The notes under the pieces were generated by a model. That model made no database searches. It worked only from the letters and a program-made list of their open reading frames with translations, and was not told where the DNA came from. Below, in pieces: positions 5,289 through 13,041 of a stretch of DNA of 22,287 nt (position 1 is its first letter; each line of letters opens with the position of its first letter). Made by a program: the position numbers and the translations under genes. This stretch comes from a virus: IMG/VR virus record IMGVR_UViG_3300048804_000014, positions 1 through 22,287 of that record; one strand, written 5' to 3'.

Positions 5289-5607
5289 CGAAATTGACAG
5301 TAACACTGCGCAGAAAGTGCCAAAACCACGCGGGAAAGGCGTCCCGTTTGTGCATGGTGACCCGCGCATCAATCGTAAGGGTAGACCAAAATCGTTTGAC
5401 CAATTGCGTAAACTCGCTGTATTGGTCGCGGCAGAACAGGACAATGGCGGCATAACCCGCGCCCTGGAAATACTTCGCGATTGGGCGAAAAGCAAGGAAG
5501 TTGCCAAACAGGACAAGTTTATGGCCTATGCTTATGGGAAGCCGAAGGAAGAGATAGCCCTAAGCGGCGACGCGAAGATAACGGTTAGGCTTGTGAAAGA
5601 CGAATGA
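5281..5607 (+). CDS. Putative terminase small subunit (DUF5681-like)
   Basis: This 108-residue protein contains VPFVHGDPRINRKGRPKSFD near residues 22-41, resembling the G-x-P-x-x-N-x-K-G-R-P signature of DUF5681 proteins, and then a helical C-terminal half. DUF5681 proteins are usually encoded directly upstream of TerL and are taken as small terminase subunits that recognise the packaging site. Here the gene overlaps TerL by four bases (ATGA), fitting that role. The family resemblance is seen in the sequence; DNA recognition is inferred from position. It is shorter than many TerS proteins and has no obvious helix-turn-helix. Confidence 0.65.
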   Translation: MTDEIDSNTAQKVPKPRGKGVPFVHGDPRINRKGRPKSFDQLRKLAVLVAAEQDNGGITRALEILRDWAKSKEVAKQDKFMAYAYGKPKEEIALSGDAKITVRLVKDE

Positions 5608-6857
5608 CCAACGTCGACATCCACGAAGAAGTATTCAACCCGGTTTACTTGCCCTATCTGGACTGTATGGACAGGATTCAGATATATTTTGGCGGCGCCA
5701 GCTCGGGAAAATCAGTGTTCCTTGCACAACGTGACGTGATTGACCTGATGAAAGGCGGGCGCAATTTTCTTATCTGCCGTCAAGTTGCGCGAACGTTGCG
5801 CGGGTCTGTGGTTCAGGAAATAAAGAAAGTTATAACCGATTGGGGACTTGATGCCCTATTTGATATCAACAAAACCGATATGACCGTCACGGCGTCAAAC
5901 GGTTATCAGATCGTATTTGCCGGACTGGATGATGTGGAAAAACTGAAATCACTTACTCCGGCCAAGGGTGTGTTCACGGACGCGCGCATTGAAGAAGCGA
6001 CCGAAGTAGACAAGTCCAGCATCAAGCAGATACTAAAGCGGCAAAGGGGCGGTGACGAAAAGACGCCCAAAAGACTGACGCTATCTTTCAATCCCATTAT
6101 GCAGATCCACTGGATATACAAGGAATGGTTCGAGCAGATCAACTGGGCGGATGACCAAAAGGAATATCACGGGGAAGGACTATCTATTCTAAAGACAACC
6201 TATCGGGACAATAAATTCTTGACCCGCGAAGATGTGAACGGACTGGTAAGCGAGAAGGACAAGTATTATTTCGATGTTTACTCTGAGGGCAAGTGGGGCG
6301 TTCTGGGCAACGTTATCTTCACGAATTGGCAGGTCAAAGACCTATCAGACATGCGCGCTCAATTCGTCAACCACCGGAACGGGCTGGACTTCGGCTTCGG
6401 CGGCAATCCGGCCGCACTATCTGTATCTCATTACGACAGTAACCACAAGACGGTTTATATTTACGAGGAGTTATACGAAACCGGACTTACAAATGATATT
6501 CTCGCGCTGAGAATAAAGGGTATAATTGGGGACAAGCGCGTCGTTTGTGATAGCGCCGAGCCGAAGTCAATCACAGAACTTCGGCAGTATGGCGTAAGCG
6601 CAGTTGGCGCGATAAAGGGCAAAGACTCTGTCAATTTTGGCATTCAATGGCTGCAACAGCAGACCATTGTCATAGACACGAAATGTATCAATACTCGCAA
6701 CGAGTTCCAGCAATATCACCGCAAGGAAGACAAGATGGGGAATACTCTTGATGACCCCGTAGACGCCTTTAACCATATCGTTGACGCTACTCGCTACGCA
6801 TACGAGGAAGATTCGTTGCCGTCCGGCATTACGATAATCGAAGACCCCTTTGAATAG
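5604..6857 (+). CDS. terL: Terminase large subunit (PBSX/SPP1 type)
   Basis: The 417-residue protein is the ATP-driven packaging motor and nuclease. The ATPase half shows a Walker A variant GGASSGKS (30-37), an acidic Walker B-like VFTDARIEEATE (123-133) and the coupling motif SFNP (161-164). The nuclease half shows the three acidic sites expected of the RNase H-like fold: LDFGFG (D262), VVCDSAEP (D316) and DDPVDAFNH (383-391). Length and motif order match the Terminase_3 / Terminase_3C families. It is coupled to the gene before it by ATGA and followed 18 bases later by the portal gene. Headful packaging would be typical of PBSX/SPP1-type terminases but is not shown here. Confidence 0.95.
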   Translation: MTNVDIHEEVFNPVYLPYLDCMDRIQIYFGGASSGKSVFLAQRDVIDLMKGGRNFLICRQVARTLRGSVVQEIKKVITDWGLDALFDINKTDMTVTASNGYQIVFAGLDDVEKLKSLTPAKGVFTDARIEEATEVDKSSIKQILKRQRGGDEKTPKRLTLSFNPIMQIHWIYKEWFEQINWADDQKEYHGEGLSILKTTYRDNKFLTREDVNGLVSEKDKYYFDVYSEGKWGVLGNVIFTNWQVKDLSDMRAQFVNHRNGLDFGFGGNPAALSVSHYDSNHKTVYIYEELYETGLTNDILALRIKGIIGDKRVVCDSAEPKSITELRQYGVSAVGAIKGKDSVNFGIQWLQQQTIVIDTKCINTRNEFQQYHRKEDKMGNTLDDPVDAFNHIVDATRYAYEEDSLPSGITIIEDPFE

Positions 6858-6875
6858 GGGCAGAAAGGAGATACC

Positions 6876-8342
6876 ATGACGCTTCGCGACACTGTACGTT
6901 CTTGGATTATGAACCTGCTCGACTTTTCGGACCCCGCCGACTTTGCAAAGCGTGACCGGATGGAGCAGCTCGCATTACTGCGCGACTATTACGACGGGAT
7001 GCACGCGCGCCAGTTGCGCGTCAAGTTTGGCAAGTTTGACGACAACTTAACTGTCAACCTTTGCGGATTGATAACAGACAAAGCCGTCTCCGCCCTGGTT
7101 GGCGATCCCGCGGACGGACGCGGGCTGTCGTGGGCGTTCCCAAGCGAGACGGGCATGGACGAAAGCGGAAACGAAGTCGCAATCAAGCCGCCTGCTATCA
7201 CGTGGCTGAATGAGCTATGGGACAAGAACCACCGTGACGCGTGGCTGCATTTGAACGCGCTACAAGGGGCAATGACTGGTATCCCGGCGTTGAAGATCGT
7301 CACGAATGGCCATGATACCAATTTCAGAATTTCGCAGATCAACCCGCTTACGCTGACCGTGGAGACTGACCCCAACGATATAGACAAGGTGACGAAATAC
7401 ACCATCCTGTATAGCGTCAAGGAAGGCAAAAAGGAAGTCACCCACAAAGAAGAAACCTACCCAGCCAACGATCAAGCGACTGCGTGGATAATTGAGAAAA
7501 CGCGCAAGATATCCGGTAATCGCTGGGAAGCTGTCGAGCCGCCGATTGTGTGGCCGTACGACTTCCCGCCCATCCTGACATGGCAAAATCTGCCCGTGCT
7601 TGACAGTCCATACGGGCGCTCGGACATTGAAGGGATTATCCCCATTCAGGATAGGTATAACTTCCTGGTATCCAACTTGTCGAAGATCATCCGATTGTAT
7701 GCACATCCCCAGCGATACGGATTGAATCTATCACCCCAGATGGAAGAGGGTCTAATAAAAATGGGGCCGGACGAAATGCCGATGCTGAATAGTTCCGGGT
7801 CCAACACCAGCGAGATTATCCAGATGCCGCCTGTCGGCGACCTGCCTGGCGCGATGGCGTTCCTGCAATCCCTGCGCGAATCGGCATTCATGCTGTCGCG
7901 TGAAGTGGACACGATGAGCATGAAGGACAAGGTGGGGGCGATCACGAACTTCGCATTGCGTGTACTGTATCGCGACTTTTTGGATAAGCTGGGGACTAAG
8001 CGCCTCCTGTACGGGCAAGCTTATCAGGAACTCAATCGGCGTCTGCTCATTCTGGGCGGCTTTGAAGGCGAGATATGTGAGATTATCTGGCCTGACCCGC
8101 TGCCGGTGAACGAGACCGAAGAAACGACCGCGCTGACCAGCGACTTGACGAATAAGCTTGTCAGCGTCCAGACGGCGCAAGAGATCCGCGGCTACGATCA
8201 CGAAAAAGAAGAAGAACGCATGGGCAACGAGAGCCAGGGCACGCAGGACGCCGGAGCACTGCTACTGCAAGGCTTCTTCAAGAATGGCGGCGCGCAGAAT
8301 AATACCAAAGTTGTCAACCCTGCCGAACAGGGAATTGAGTAG
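6876..8342 (+). CDS. Portal protein (SPP1 gp6-like)
   Basis: This 488-residue protein has the features of the SPP1 gp6 portal family: an N-terminal helical clip with LRDYYDGMH, the wing region with NPLTL near 156-160, SPYGRSDIEGIIPIQDRYN near 244-262, and a long C-terminal helical region (MAFLQSLRESAFMLSREVD ... NFALRVLYRDFLDKLG). Twelve copies would form the ring through which DNA is packaged and to which the connectors bind. An AAAGGAGATACC ribosome site precedes the ATG. Position directly after TerL is the standard order. The protein ends in a Gln/Gly/Asn-rich tail. No truncation is apparent. Confidence 0.92.
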   Translation: MTLRDTVRSWIMNLLDFSDPADFAKRDRMEQLALLRDYYDGMHARQLRVKFGKFDDNLTVNLCGLITDKAVSALVGDPADGRGLSWAFPSETGMDESGNEVAIKPPAITWLNELWDKNHRDAWLHLNALQGAMTGIPALKIVTNGHDTNFRISQINPLTLTVETDPNDIDKVTKYTILYSVKEGKKEVTHKEETYPANDQATAWIIEKTRKISGNRWEAVEPPIVWPYDFPPILTWQNLPVLDSPYGRSDIEGIIPIQDRYNFLVSNLSKIIRLYAHPQRYGLNLSPQMEEGLIKMGPDEMPMLNSSGSNTSEIIQMPPVGDLPGAMAFLQSLRESAFMLSREVDTMSMKDKVGAITNFALRVLYRDFLDKLGTKRLLYGQAYQELNRRLLILGGFEGEICEIIWPDPLPVNETEETTALTSDLTNKLVSVQTAQEIRGYDHEKEEERMGNESQGTQDAGALLLQGFFKNGGAQNNTKVVNPAEQGIE

Positions 8343-8354
8343 AAAGGGCTTGAA

Positions 8355-8729
8355 ATGACACGCGACGAGATTCTTGCAATGCCCGCTGGGCGCAAGATGG
8401 ATGCACTGGTGGCGGAAAATGTGATGGGGCTGGATTTGTTTACCCCGGTAACAGACCCTTATTTTACAAGTCAAGGAATTTATCAACAGGTAAATCACAT
8501 AGAGTCTTATTCTGCCGACATCGCCGCCGCGTGGGAAGTGGTGGAGAAAATGGTTAATGGCAAATGGCGCGTAAATATTGAGAACGATATTAACGGTAGA
8601 AAATGGGGGTGCGATTTCAAGGATGACCCATTGCATACAACCCTGTGCGTTGCCGATTCGTTGACTCTTGCAATTTGCCGCGCCGCCTTGCTCGCTGTGA
8701 TGGAAAACAATGGCCAATTCCCCGCTTGA
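8355..8729 (+). CDS. Phage ABA-sandwich domain protein
   Basis: The 124-residue protein begins MTRDEILAMPAGRKMDALVAENVMG and continues with YSADIAAAWEVVEKM and a C-terminal LAICRAALLAVME helix, matching what I know of the phage ABA-sandwich domain family. These proteins are common and dispersed in phage genomes; their role is not established. Here it is placed inside the head operon between portal and MuF genes, overlapping the latter by 20 bases, which is not its most usual place and suggests it was inserted there. The sequence WEVVEKM and the spacing of the Asp/Gly-rich middle are intact. Confidence 0.75.
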   Translation: MTRDEILAMPAGRKMDALVAENVMGLDLFTPVTDPYFTSQGIYQQVNHIESYSADIAAAWEVVEKMVNGKWRVNIENDINGRKWGCDFKDDPLHTTLCVADSLTLAICRAALLAVMENNGQFPA

Positions 8730-9534
8730 CCTAATCACGCGTTATCGCGCCCGTTTGGACGAGCAAAGTGACTCCGATCTGCGCAGATTAATCGATGCTT
8801 ACGGGCGCATGTCGCAACGGCTCAAAGACCGCGTTGACCTGCTGCTGGGCGAGATTGAACGCAACCCGAACGCGTCCATAAAGCAAATGGCGCGCTATCA
8901 CGAACTGGTAGACGCGCTCAATGCTGAATTCGAGAAGTATGATATCTATCTGGAGACCGAACTCGAAGCGATACAGGCACGCGAAACTACACAAGCAAAG
9001 CTCGACACAGCCGCGCTGATTGCCGCTGCTCTGGCGTTGCGTGGAATGACGGTCAAGCCGGCACAAGTGCCAGTGTCGCAAACGGTCCCGTCCGTGCTTG
9101 CCCCGGGTTCTGCTGCGTACAAGCGATTGCACGAACTGGCGCCATTGCAAGCGCAACGTATCATTGACAAGCTGTTGGAGGGTGTCAATCGCGGGTACGG
9201 GTTCGAGAAGCTGGGTGCGATGATTGTCAACGACCTGGGACTCGGTCTTTCGGATGCGATGCGCTGGGCGCGGACTACGCAGATGACCAGCTACAGGCTC
9301 ACGTCACACAATACCATGGTGCAAAATTCAAATATTCTAGCCGGGTGGGATTGGTTCGCCCAGCTAGATGATGCGACCTGTACCGGCCCCGGGAGTTGTA
9401 GTGAACAGCACGGAACCTTTCACGGACTAGATGAAAATATAAGTGATTTGACTAACCACATTTGGAATTGTAGATGCGTTGAACTTCCCCGTGTTATCGG
9501 TGACGAGAGTCCGATTGCAAAAGCATCAGAGTAA
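8710..9534 (+). CDS. MuF-type minor head protein
   Basis: The 274-residue protein is a Mu gpF-like head morphogenesis protein that is packaged in small number near the portal. The N-terminal half is helical. The diagnostic part is residues 183-257: AMRWARTTQMTSYR, then WFAQLDDATC-x5-C (C224, C230), QHG (H234), and NHIWNCRC (C254, C256), which together form the metal-binding end typical of the family. The last 180 or so bases look richer in A and T than the rest of the gene, and the opposing HNH gene abuts here. The gene overlaps the previous one by 20 bases, with a GGAAAAC-type ribosome site. Confidence 0.88.
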   Translation: MANSPLDLITRYRARLDEQSDSDLRRLIDAYGRMSQRLKDRVDLLLGEIERNPNASIKQMARYHELVDALNAEFEKYDIYLETELEAIQARETTQAKLDTAALIAAALALRGMTVKPAQVPVSQTVPSVLAPGSAAYKRLHELAPLQAQRIIDKLLEGVNRGYGFEKLGAMIVNDLGLGLSDAMRWARTTQMTSYRLTSHNTMVQNSNILAGWDWFAQLDDATCTGPGSCSEQHGTFHGLDENISDLTNHIWNCRCVELPRVIGDESPIAKASE

Positions 9535-10167
9535 CCGTCCACCCTCTGCCCACTCATGAGGAAGTTTCGCGTTCTTTCTCGAATTGCACGTCTGACAAGC
9601 AATCACGATATTCTCTGGAATATTCGCCCCGCCGCGCGAAAGCGGAACGACATGATCGGCGTGATAATGTTCTCCGGCGGGATTTCCACAATAATAGCAC
9701 TTCCCTTTTTGTCGCTTGAACTGAGTGCGAATATCATCCTTGGTTACTTTTCCACCACTTCCCGCCTTTTGTGCCCTGCGTTTATTGCCATGAATACGCG
9801 CTTGTTCGTTGCGTTCTGGGCGATTTTTATCCTCCCATATTTTGTTGTAGGCAGCCACTTTATCATGATTCGCCCTAACGTATTTTCTATGCGTTTCTGT
9901 GATGTGCGCCCGATGAATACGCCTGTATTCCTTTATGTGCTCTTTGTTTTCTATATTGCGCCGCTTTTTCTGAATCCCGATTTCTTCTTTGTGGCTTTCG
10001 TAATACGCCTTATCGTAAGCCGCTTCGTAGACCGGATCGAGCATTGCTTTACAGCATTCTTTGCATGGGGAACGAAACTGAGTCTTTCCCCGTTTGTCGC
10101 CGCGGTAAAAGTATTCAAGGGTTGCGGGTTTTTCGCGCCCACACTTATGACAAATTTTAGTATCCAT
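9526..10167 (-). CDS. HNH homing endonuclease, free-standing
   Basis: From the ATG at 10167 (GGAGG eight bases upstream) the protein is 213 residues. Residues near the N-terminus have C-H-K-C...C-K-E-C zinc knuckles as in phage HNH proteins with an added DNA-binding zinc finger. A long basic helical middle follows (EYRRIHRAH..., NKIWEDKNRPERNEQARIHGNKRR). The C-terminal nuclease has CYYC, HADHVVPLSRGG, ENIVIACQTCNSRK, giving the H-N-H residues and two zinc knuckles. It opposes every neighbour and overlaps the MuF stop by nine bases, the usual sign of an invading selfish element. Upstream in-frame starts are rejected for lack of a ribosome site. Confidence 0.9.
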   Translation of the reverse strand: MDTKICHKCGREKPATLEYFYRGDKRGKTQFRSPCKECCKAMLDPVYEAAYDKAYYESHKEEIGIQKKRRNIENKEHIKEYRRIHRAHITETHRKYVRANHDKVAAYNKIWEDKNRPERNEQARIHGNKRRAQKAGSGGKVTKDDIRTQFKRQKGKCYYCGNPAGEHYHADHVVPLSRGGANIPENIVIACQTCNSRKNAKLPHEWAEGGRLL

Positions 10168-10258
10168 GGGTATTGCCTCCAAACCCTCAAAGGAATGTGG
10201 GAAGGCCGGAGGGCTAGGCTTTTCGAGCGGTTCATGAGGCCGTTCTATCCCACAACGA

Positions 10259-10315
10259 ATTATACCATAATTGGGCATTCCACAGCGTGTCAAGTGATGG
10301 GTAATAGGGTATAAT
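10259..10315. promoter_or_regulatory. Divergent promoters between HNH gene and RNA A
   Basis: On the leftward strand TATAAT (10264-10259) is preceded by TGG, an extended -10 form, and would serve the HNH gene. On the rightward strand TATAAT (10310-10315) has TGTCAA 16 bases upstream and would start RNA A near 10322. The TGTCAA hexamer read on the other strand is TTGACA, so one site may be shared. Confidence 0.5.
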
Positions 10316-10321
10316 GGAGTT

Positions 10322-10480
10322 GATCAGCAATGCCCCGCCGTGTTCGGTGGATGCCAAGAACGGCAACTGAGCCGAGCGGCGGGGAACTATGTGCCCACAC
10401 TCCTTCATGCTGGGTACGAAATACTGAGATGAAGTACGAGTTGGAAGCCCAGCCGTCCCGCAAGGGACGGGGCGCATAGT
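10322..10480 (+). ncRNA. Candidate structured RNA A (HEARO/omega-RNA-like?)
   Basis: About 160 non-coding bases fold by eye into a rich structure. Helix P1 pairs CCCCGCCG (10333-10340) with CGGCGGGG (10377-10384). Inside it, TCGG/CCGA and TGCC/GGCA form a hairpin. A second domain is closed by CTATGTGCCC (10387-10396) with GGGCGCATAG (10470-10479). It contains GCTGGG/CCCAGC (10409-10414, 10448-10453) and CGTCCC-GCAA-GGGACG, which has a GNRA loop (10454-10469). It follows a TATAAT box. The ACTGAG, GAAGTACGAG and GGAAGCCCA segments remind me of HEARO/IscB-associated guide RNAs, though no IscB gene is here. It could instead be a regulatory leader, since the next ribosome site starts right after the last helix. 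Confidence 0.65.
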
Positions 10481-10493
10481 GAAAGGGCAATGA

Positions 10494-11162
10494 TTGAGAC
10501 TTCTTGATTTATTTTGCGGTGCTGGTGGGGCAGGGATGGGCTACTCCCGCGCCGGGTTCGATGTGGTGGGCGTAGACATAAACCCTCAGCCGCATTACCC
10601 GTTCGAGTTTTATCAGGCGGACGCGTTGGAATACCTAGCGGAACACGGCAGTGAGTTTGACGTTATCCATGCCAGCCCGCCGTGTCAACGATATTCAGCA
10701 ATGACCAACGGGCGCTGGCAGGATAGAGTCGAGGAACACCCCGACCTGATAGAACCCACCAGAATATTACTGATTAAATCGGGTAAACCATATGTTATTG
10801 AAAATGTCCCTGGCGCGCCGCTTCTAAATCCCGTCCTGCTCTGCGGCACAATGTTTTATCTCGAAACACCAAGCGGCAATCAATTAAGGCGGCATAGGTA
10901 TTTTGAATGTTCGTTCCGGGTACCTCTTACTCCGCCATGTCAGCACAACAATCTCTCCGCGGTCGGGGTTTATGGGGGTGGGCAAAATCCAGCACGGAGA
11001 AAACGCAGATATAAATCAGAGGGCGAAGAAAAAGATTTTGGTATCAAGGCGCGCGCTCTAGTTATGGGCATTGATTGGATGACCGGAAAAGAATTAAACG
11101 AAGCCATCCCGCCAGCTTATACCGAATGGATTGGAAAGCAGATATTAGAGAAAGGCTTATGA
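10494..11162 (+). CDS. DNA C5-cytosine methyltransferase, short phage form
   Basis: The 222-residue enzyme methylates carbon 5 of cytosine in DNA. Motif I is DLFCGAGGAGMGYSRAG (5-21), motif IV is SPPCQ with catalytic Cys64, motif VI is ENV (103-105), motif VIII is RRHRYFE (132-138), and the end AIPPAYTEWIG resembles motif X. The target-recognition region is very short, as in other small phage enzymes. The start is TTG at 10494, forced by an in-frame TGA just before it; GAAAGGG lies six bases upstream. It is the first gene of the sugar cassette and abuts the next start codon directly. Its job may be to shield phage DNA from restriction, unrelated to the sugar enzymes. Confidence 0.88.
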   Translation: MRLLDLFCGAGGAGMGYSRAGFDVVGVDINPQPHYPFEFYQADALEYLAEHGSEFDVIHASPPCQRYSAMTNGRWQDRVEEHPDLIEPTRILLIKSGKPYVIENVPGAPLLNPVLLCGTMFYLETPSGNQLRRHRYFECSFRVPLTPPCQHNNLSAVGVYGGGQNPARRKRRYKSEGEEKDFGIKARALVMGIDWMTGKELNEAIPPAYTEWIGKQILEKGL

Positions 11163-12314
11163 ATGCAAGTACCTGTGCATGGTTCGCTACTGGGGGAAGA
11201 TGACTGGAAATCGTTGGAGCAAGCCGTCGCCAAACGCTGGCTGACGGCGGGGCTATACACCCACCAATTCGAGTCGGCGCTGGCGGCACGCTTCGGGCGG
11301 CGTCATGCGCTGTTCGTCAATAGCGGATCGTCCGCGAATCTGTTGGCAATGTCCGCGCTGGAACTGCCGAAGGGCAGCGAAGTCATTACCTCCGCCTGCG
11401 CGTTCCCCACTACCGTTAATCCCATAATTCAATGCGGGCTTGTACCCGTGTTCGTAGACTGCGAACCGGGAACGTGGAATATTGACACGACCCAGTTGGA
11501 GGCGGCGCTATCGGATAAGGCGCGCGCCGTGGTGGTGTGTCACACCTTAGGGAATCCCGTAGATATTGCACCAATAAGACCGTTCTGCTTAAACCATCAC
11601 CTGTATTTAATTGAGGACTGTTGCGACGCGGCAGGGGCTACATATCACGGCGGATACGAAGTGGGTTATTGGGCCGACTTCTCCACCTACTCATTCTACC
11701 CGGCGCACCAGTTGACAACAGGGGAGGGCGGGGCGGTACTGACGGACAACCCGCGCCTTGCCAAGATTGCCGCGTCTTACCGCGACTGGGGGCGTGATTG
11801 CTGGTGCGAGCCGGGGAAGGACGATACCTGCGGGAAGCGGTTCGCGGGCGAGTACGATCACAAGTACACCTACTCCCGTATTGGCTACAACCTGAAGGCG
11901 ACCGACTTGCAGGCGGCGATAGGGTTGTCGCAGTTAGGTAAGTTGGACGAGTTCGTGCATCAAAGATTATGGAATTGGGAATATTTACTTGAGCGTATGG
12001 ACGACTTACCGATTGTCTTACCAAAAGAAACCCCCAACAGTAACCCTTCCTGGTTCGGCTTCGCATTCGGAACGGAGGATAGAAATGAACTTGCTCGGTA
12101 TCTTGATTCTCATGGTGTTGGCAATCGCCCTTTATTCGCCGGAAATATTACTCGTCAACCTGCTTATAAGGACGTTGCTTATCGTGTCGTTGGTGACTTG
12201 CATAATTCAGATTATGCGTTTGAAAACGTCATCTGGGTCGGCTGCTGGCCGGGACTGACGCGGGAGCAACTGGATTACACAGTGGAGGCTATTCGTGGAT
12301 ATTTCCGAACGTAA
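11163..12314 (+). CDS. rfbH: RfbH/E1-type PLP and [2Fe-2S] nucleotide-sugar 3-dehydrase
   Basis: This 383-residue protein belongs to the DegT/DnrJ fold but not to the aminotransferases. The PLP-anchoring Lys is replaced by His (SFYPAHQLTTGEGG, H182), the hallmark of CDP-4-keto-6-deoxyglucose 3-dehydrase (E1, RfbH/DdhC/AscC) and of ColD. Four cysteines fit the E1 iron-sulfur site: C154, C213, C215, C223, i.e. C-x58-C-x-C-x7-C by my count (x57 in the enzymes I recall). NSGSSANLLA and CHTLGNP are also typical. The N-terminus is shorter than in many RfbH proteins. E1 enzymes remove the C3 hydroxyl with a partner reductase (E3), which is absent from this window. The 3' part, from about 12080, shows T-ending codons and contains a second frame. 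Confidence 0.88.
   Translation: MQVPVHGSLLGEDDWKSLEQAVAKRWLTAGLYTHQFESALAARFGRRHALFVNSGSSANLLAMSALELPKGSEVITSACAFPTTVNPIIQCGLVPVFVDCEPGTWNIDTTQLEAALSDKARAVVVCHTLGNPVDIAPIRPFCLNHHLYLIEDCCDAAGATYHGGYEVGYWADFSTYSFYPAHQLTTGEGGAVLTDNPRLAKIAASYRDWGRDCWCEPGKDDTCGKRFAGEYDHKYTYSRIGYNLKATDLQAAIGLSQLGKLDEFVHQRLWNWEYLLERMDDLPIVLPKETPNSNPSWFGFAFGTEDRNELARYLDSHGVGNRPLFAGNITRQPAYKDVAYRVVGDLHNSDYAFENVIWVGCWPGLTREQLDYTVEAIRGYFRT
12085..12258 (+). CDS. Possible overprinted two-helix membrane protein inside rfbH
   Basis: In the +1 frame of the rfbH 3' end, an ATG lies six bases after a perfect GGAGG and opens 57 codons. The product has two hydrophobic segments (LLGILILMVLAIALYSPE and LLIRTLLIVSLVTCIIQIM) and a charged tail (RLKTSSGSAAGRD), the shape of a small holin-like or other membrane protein. 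The host gene uses unusually many T-ending codons exactly here, which places T in the middle codon position of this frame and so creates hydrophobic residues. This could be selection for a real gene or a side effect of foreign codon usage. It has no known family. Confidence 0.35.
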   Translation: MNLLGILILMVLAIALYSPEILLVNLLIRTLLIVSLVTCIIQIMRLKTSSGSAAGRD

Positions 12315-13041
12315 GCGAGTATTTGTTACGGGCGGCATGGGCTTTGTCGGTCAGTGGATGCGCAAGACGCAACCCGAAGGCGTGTTCGCTGCCTACGGAG
12401 ACAGTCGGGACAAATACAAATGGACGACACGCACGGATGTAAAAATGGATTACATCGTCCATCTTGCGCCCATCAGTCCTGGCATGATATTGAATTATGC
12501 GGAGAGTCACAATACCCGAGTCCTGTTCGTTTCATCCGGTGCTGTGCATGACCGGATGGACGATTACTCTCACAACAAAAGATTGTGGGAAGAGCAATGT
12601 AAGCACAGCAAGGCAGATATAGTCATTGCCCGCCCGTTCTGCTTCGTGGGTGAGTACCTGCAACTGAACCGTTATTCAATAGGGCAGTTCATTCAGGATG
12701 GCTTGAACGGCGGGCCTGTGCATTACTACGATACTGGTTGCATCCGCTCTTATATGCACGGCTCTGATTTGGGGCGCTGGCTGTGGGAAATACTGCTGAA
12801 CGGAACCGGAGCGTATGACGTCGGCTCGTCTATCGCCGTGACCATGCGGGATGTGGCAGAAACAGTGGCGAAAGAATTTGGCACGACTGCGATTGCCGAC
12901 CTTGCTCCAGAACGTGGCAAGCCGCAGGTGTATCTACCTGATACCGCGCGGGCGCGCAAGGAATTGGGGCTGAAAGAGACGGTATCCCTGCCGGAGGGCG
13001 TCCGGCGCATGATTGCCTGGAATAGAGAGAGGATGAAATAA
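12295..13041 (+). CDS. NAD(P)-dependent nucleotide-sugar epimerase/reductase (extended SDR)
   Basis: The 248-residue protein has the Rossmann motif VTGGMGFVG (11-19), a catalytic serine pair SSG (80-82) and YxxxK (Y91-SHN-K95), the active-site set of short-chain dehydrogenases acting on nucleotide sugars. At 248 residues it is short for the extended class. It starts with GTG at 12295, eleven bases downstream of GGAGG, and overlaps rfbH by 20 bases. After E1, a reductase of this kind could reduce the branched keto sugar or the 4-keto group, as YerF-type or AbeE/Prt-type enzymes do. Substrate is not readable from sequence. The next start overlaps its stop by one base (TAATG). Confidence 0.8.
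   Translation: MDISERKRVFVTGGMGFVGQWMRKTQPEGVFAAYGDSRDKYKWTTRTDVKMDYIVHLAPISPGMILNYAESHNTRVLFVSSGAVHDRMDDYSHNKRLWEEQCKHSKADIVIARPFCFVGEYLQLNRYSIGQFIQDGLNGGPVHYYDTGCIRSYMHGSDLGRWLWEILLNGTGAYDVGSSIAVTMRDVAETVAKEFGTTAIADLAPERGKPQVYLPDTARARKELGLKETVSLPEGVRRMIAWNRERMK

Noticed and set aside
9556-10314. Rightward 252-codon frame opposite the HNH gene
   Set aside because: It is hydrophobic only because it is antisense to a Lys/Glu-rich gene; the HNH strand shows clear motifs and a ribosome site.
11163-12314. Sugar aminotransferase call for the DegT-fold gene
   Set aside because: The PLP Lys is His and an E1-like cysteine set is present, so dehydrase fits better.
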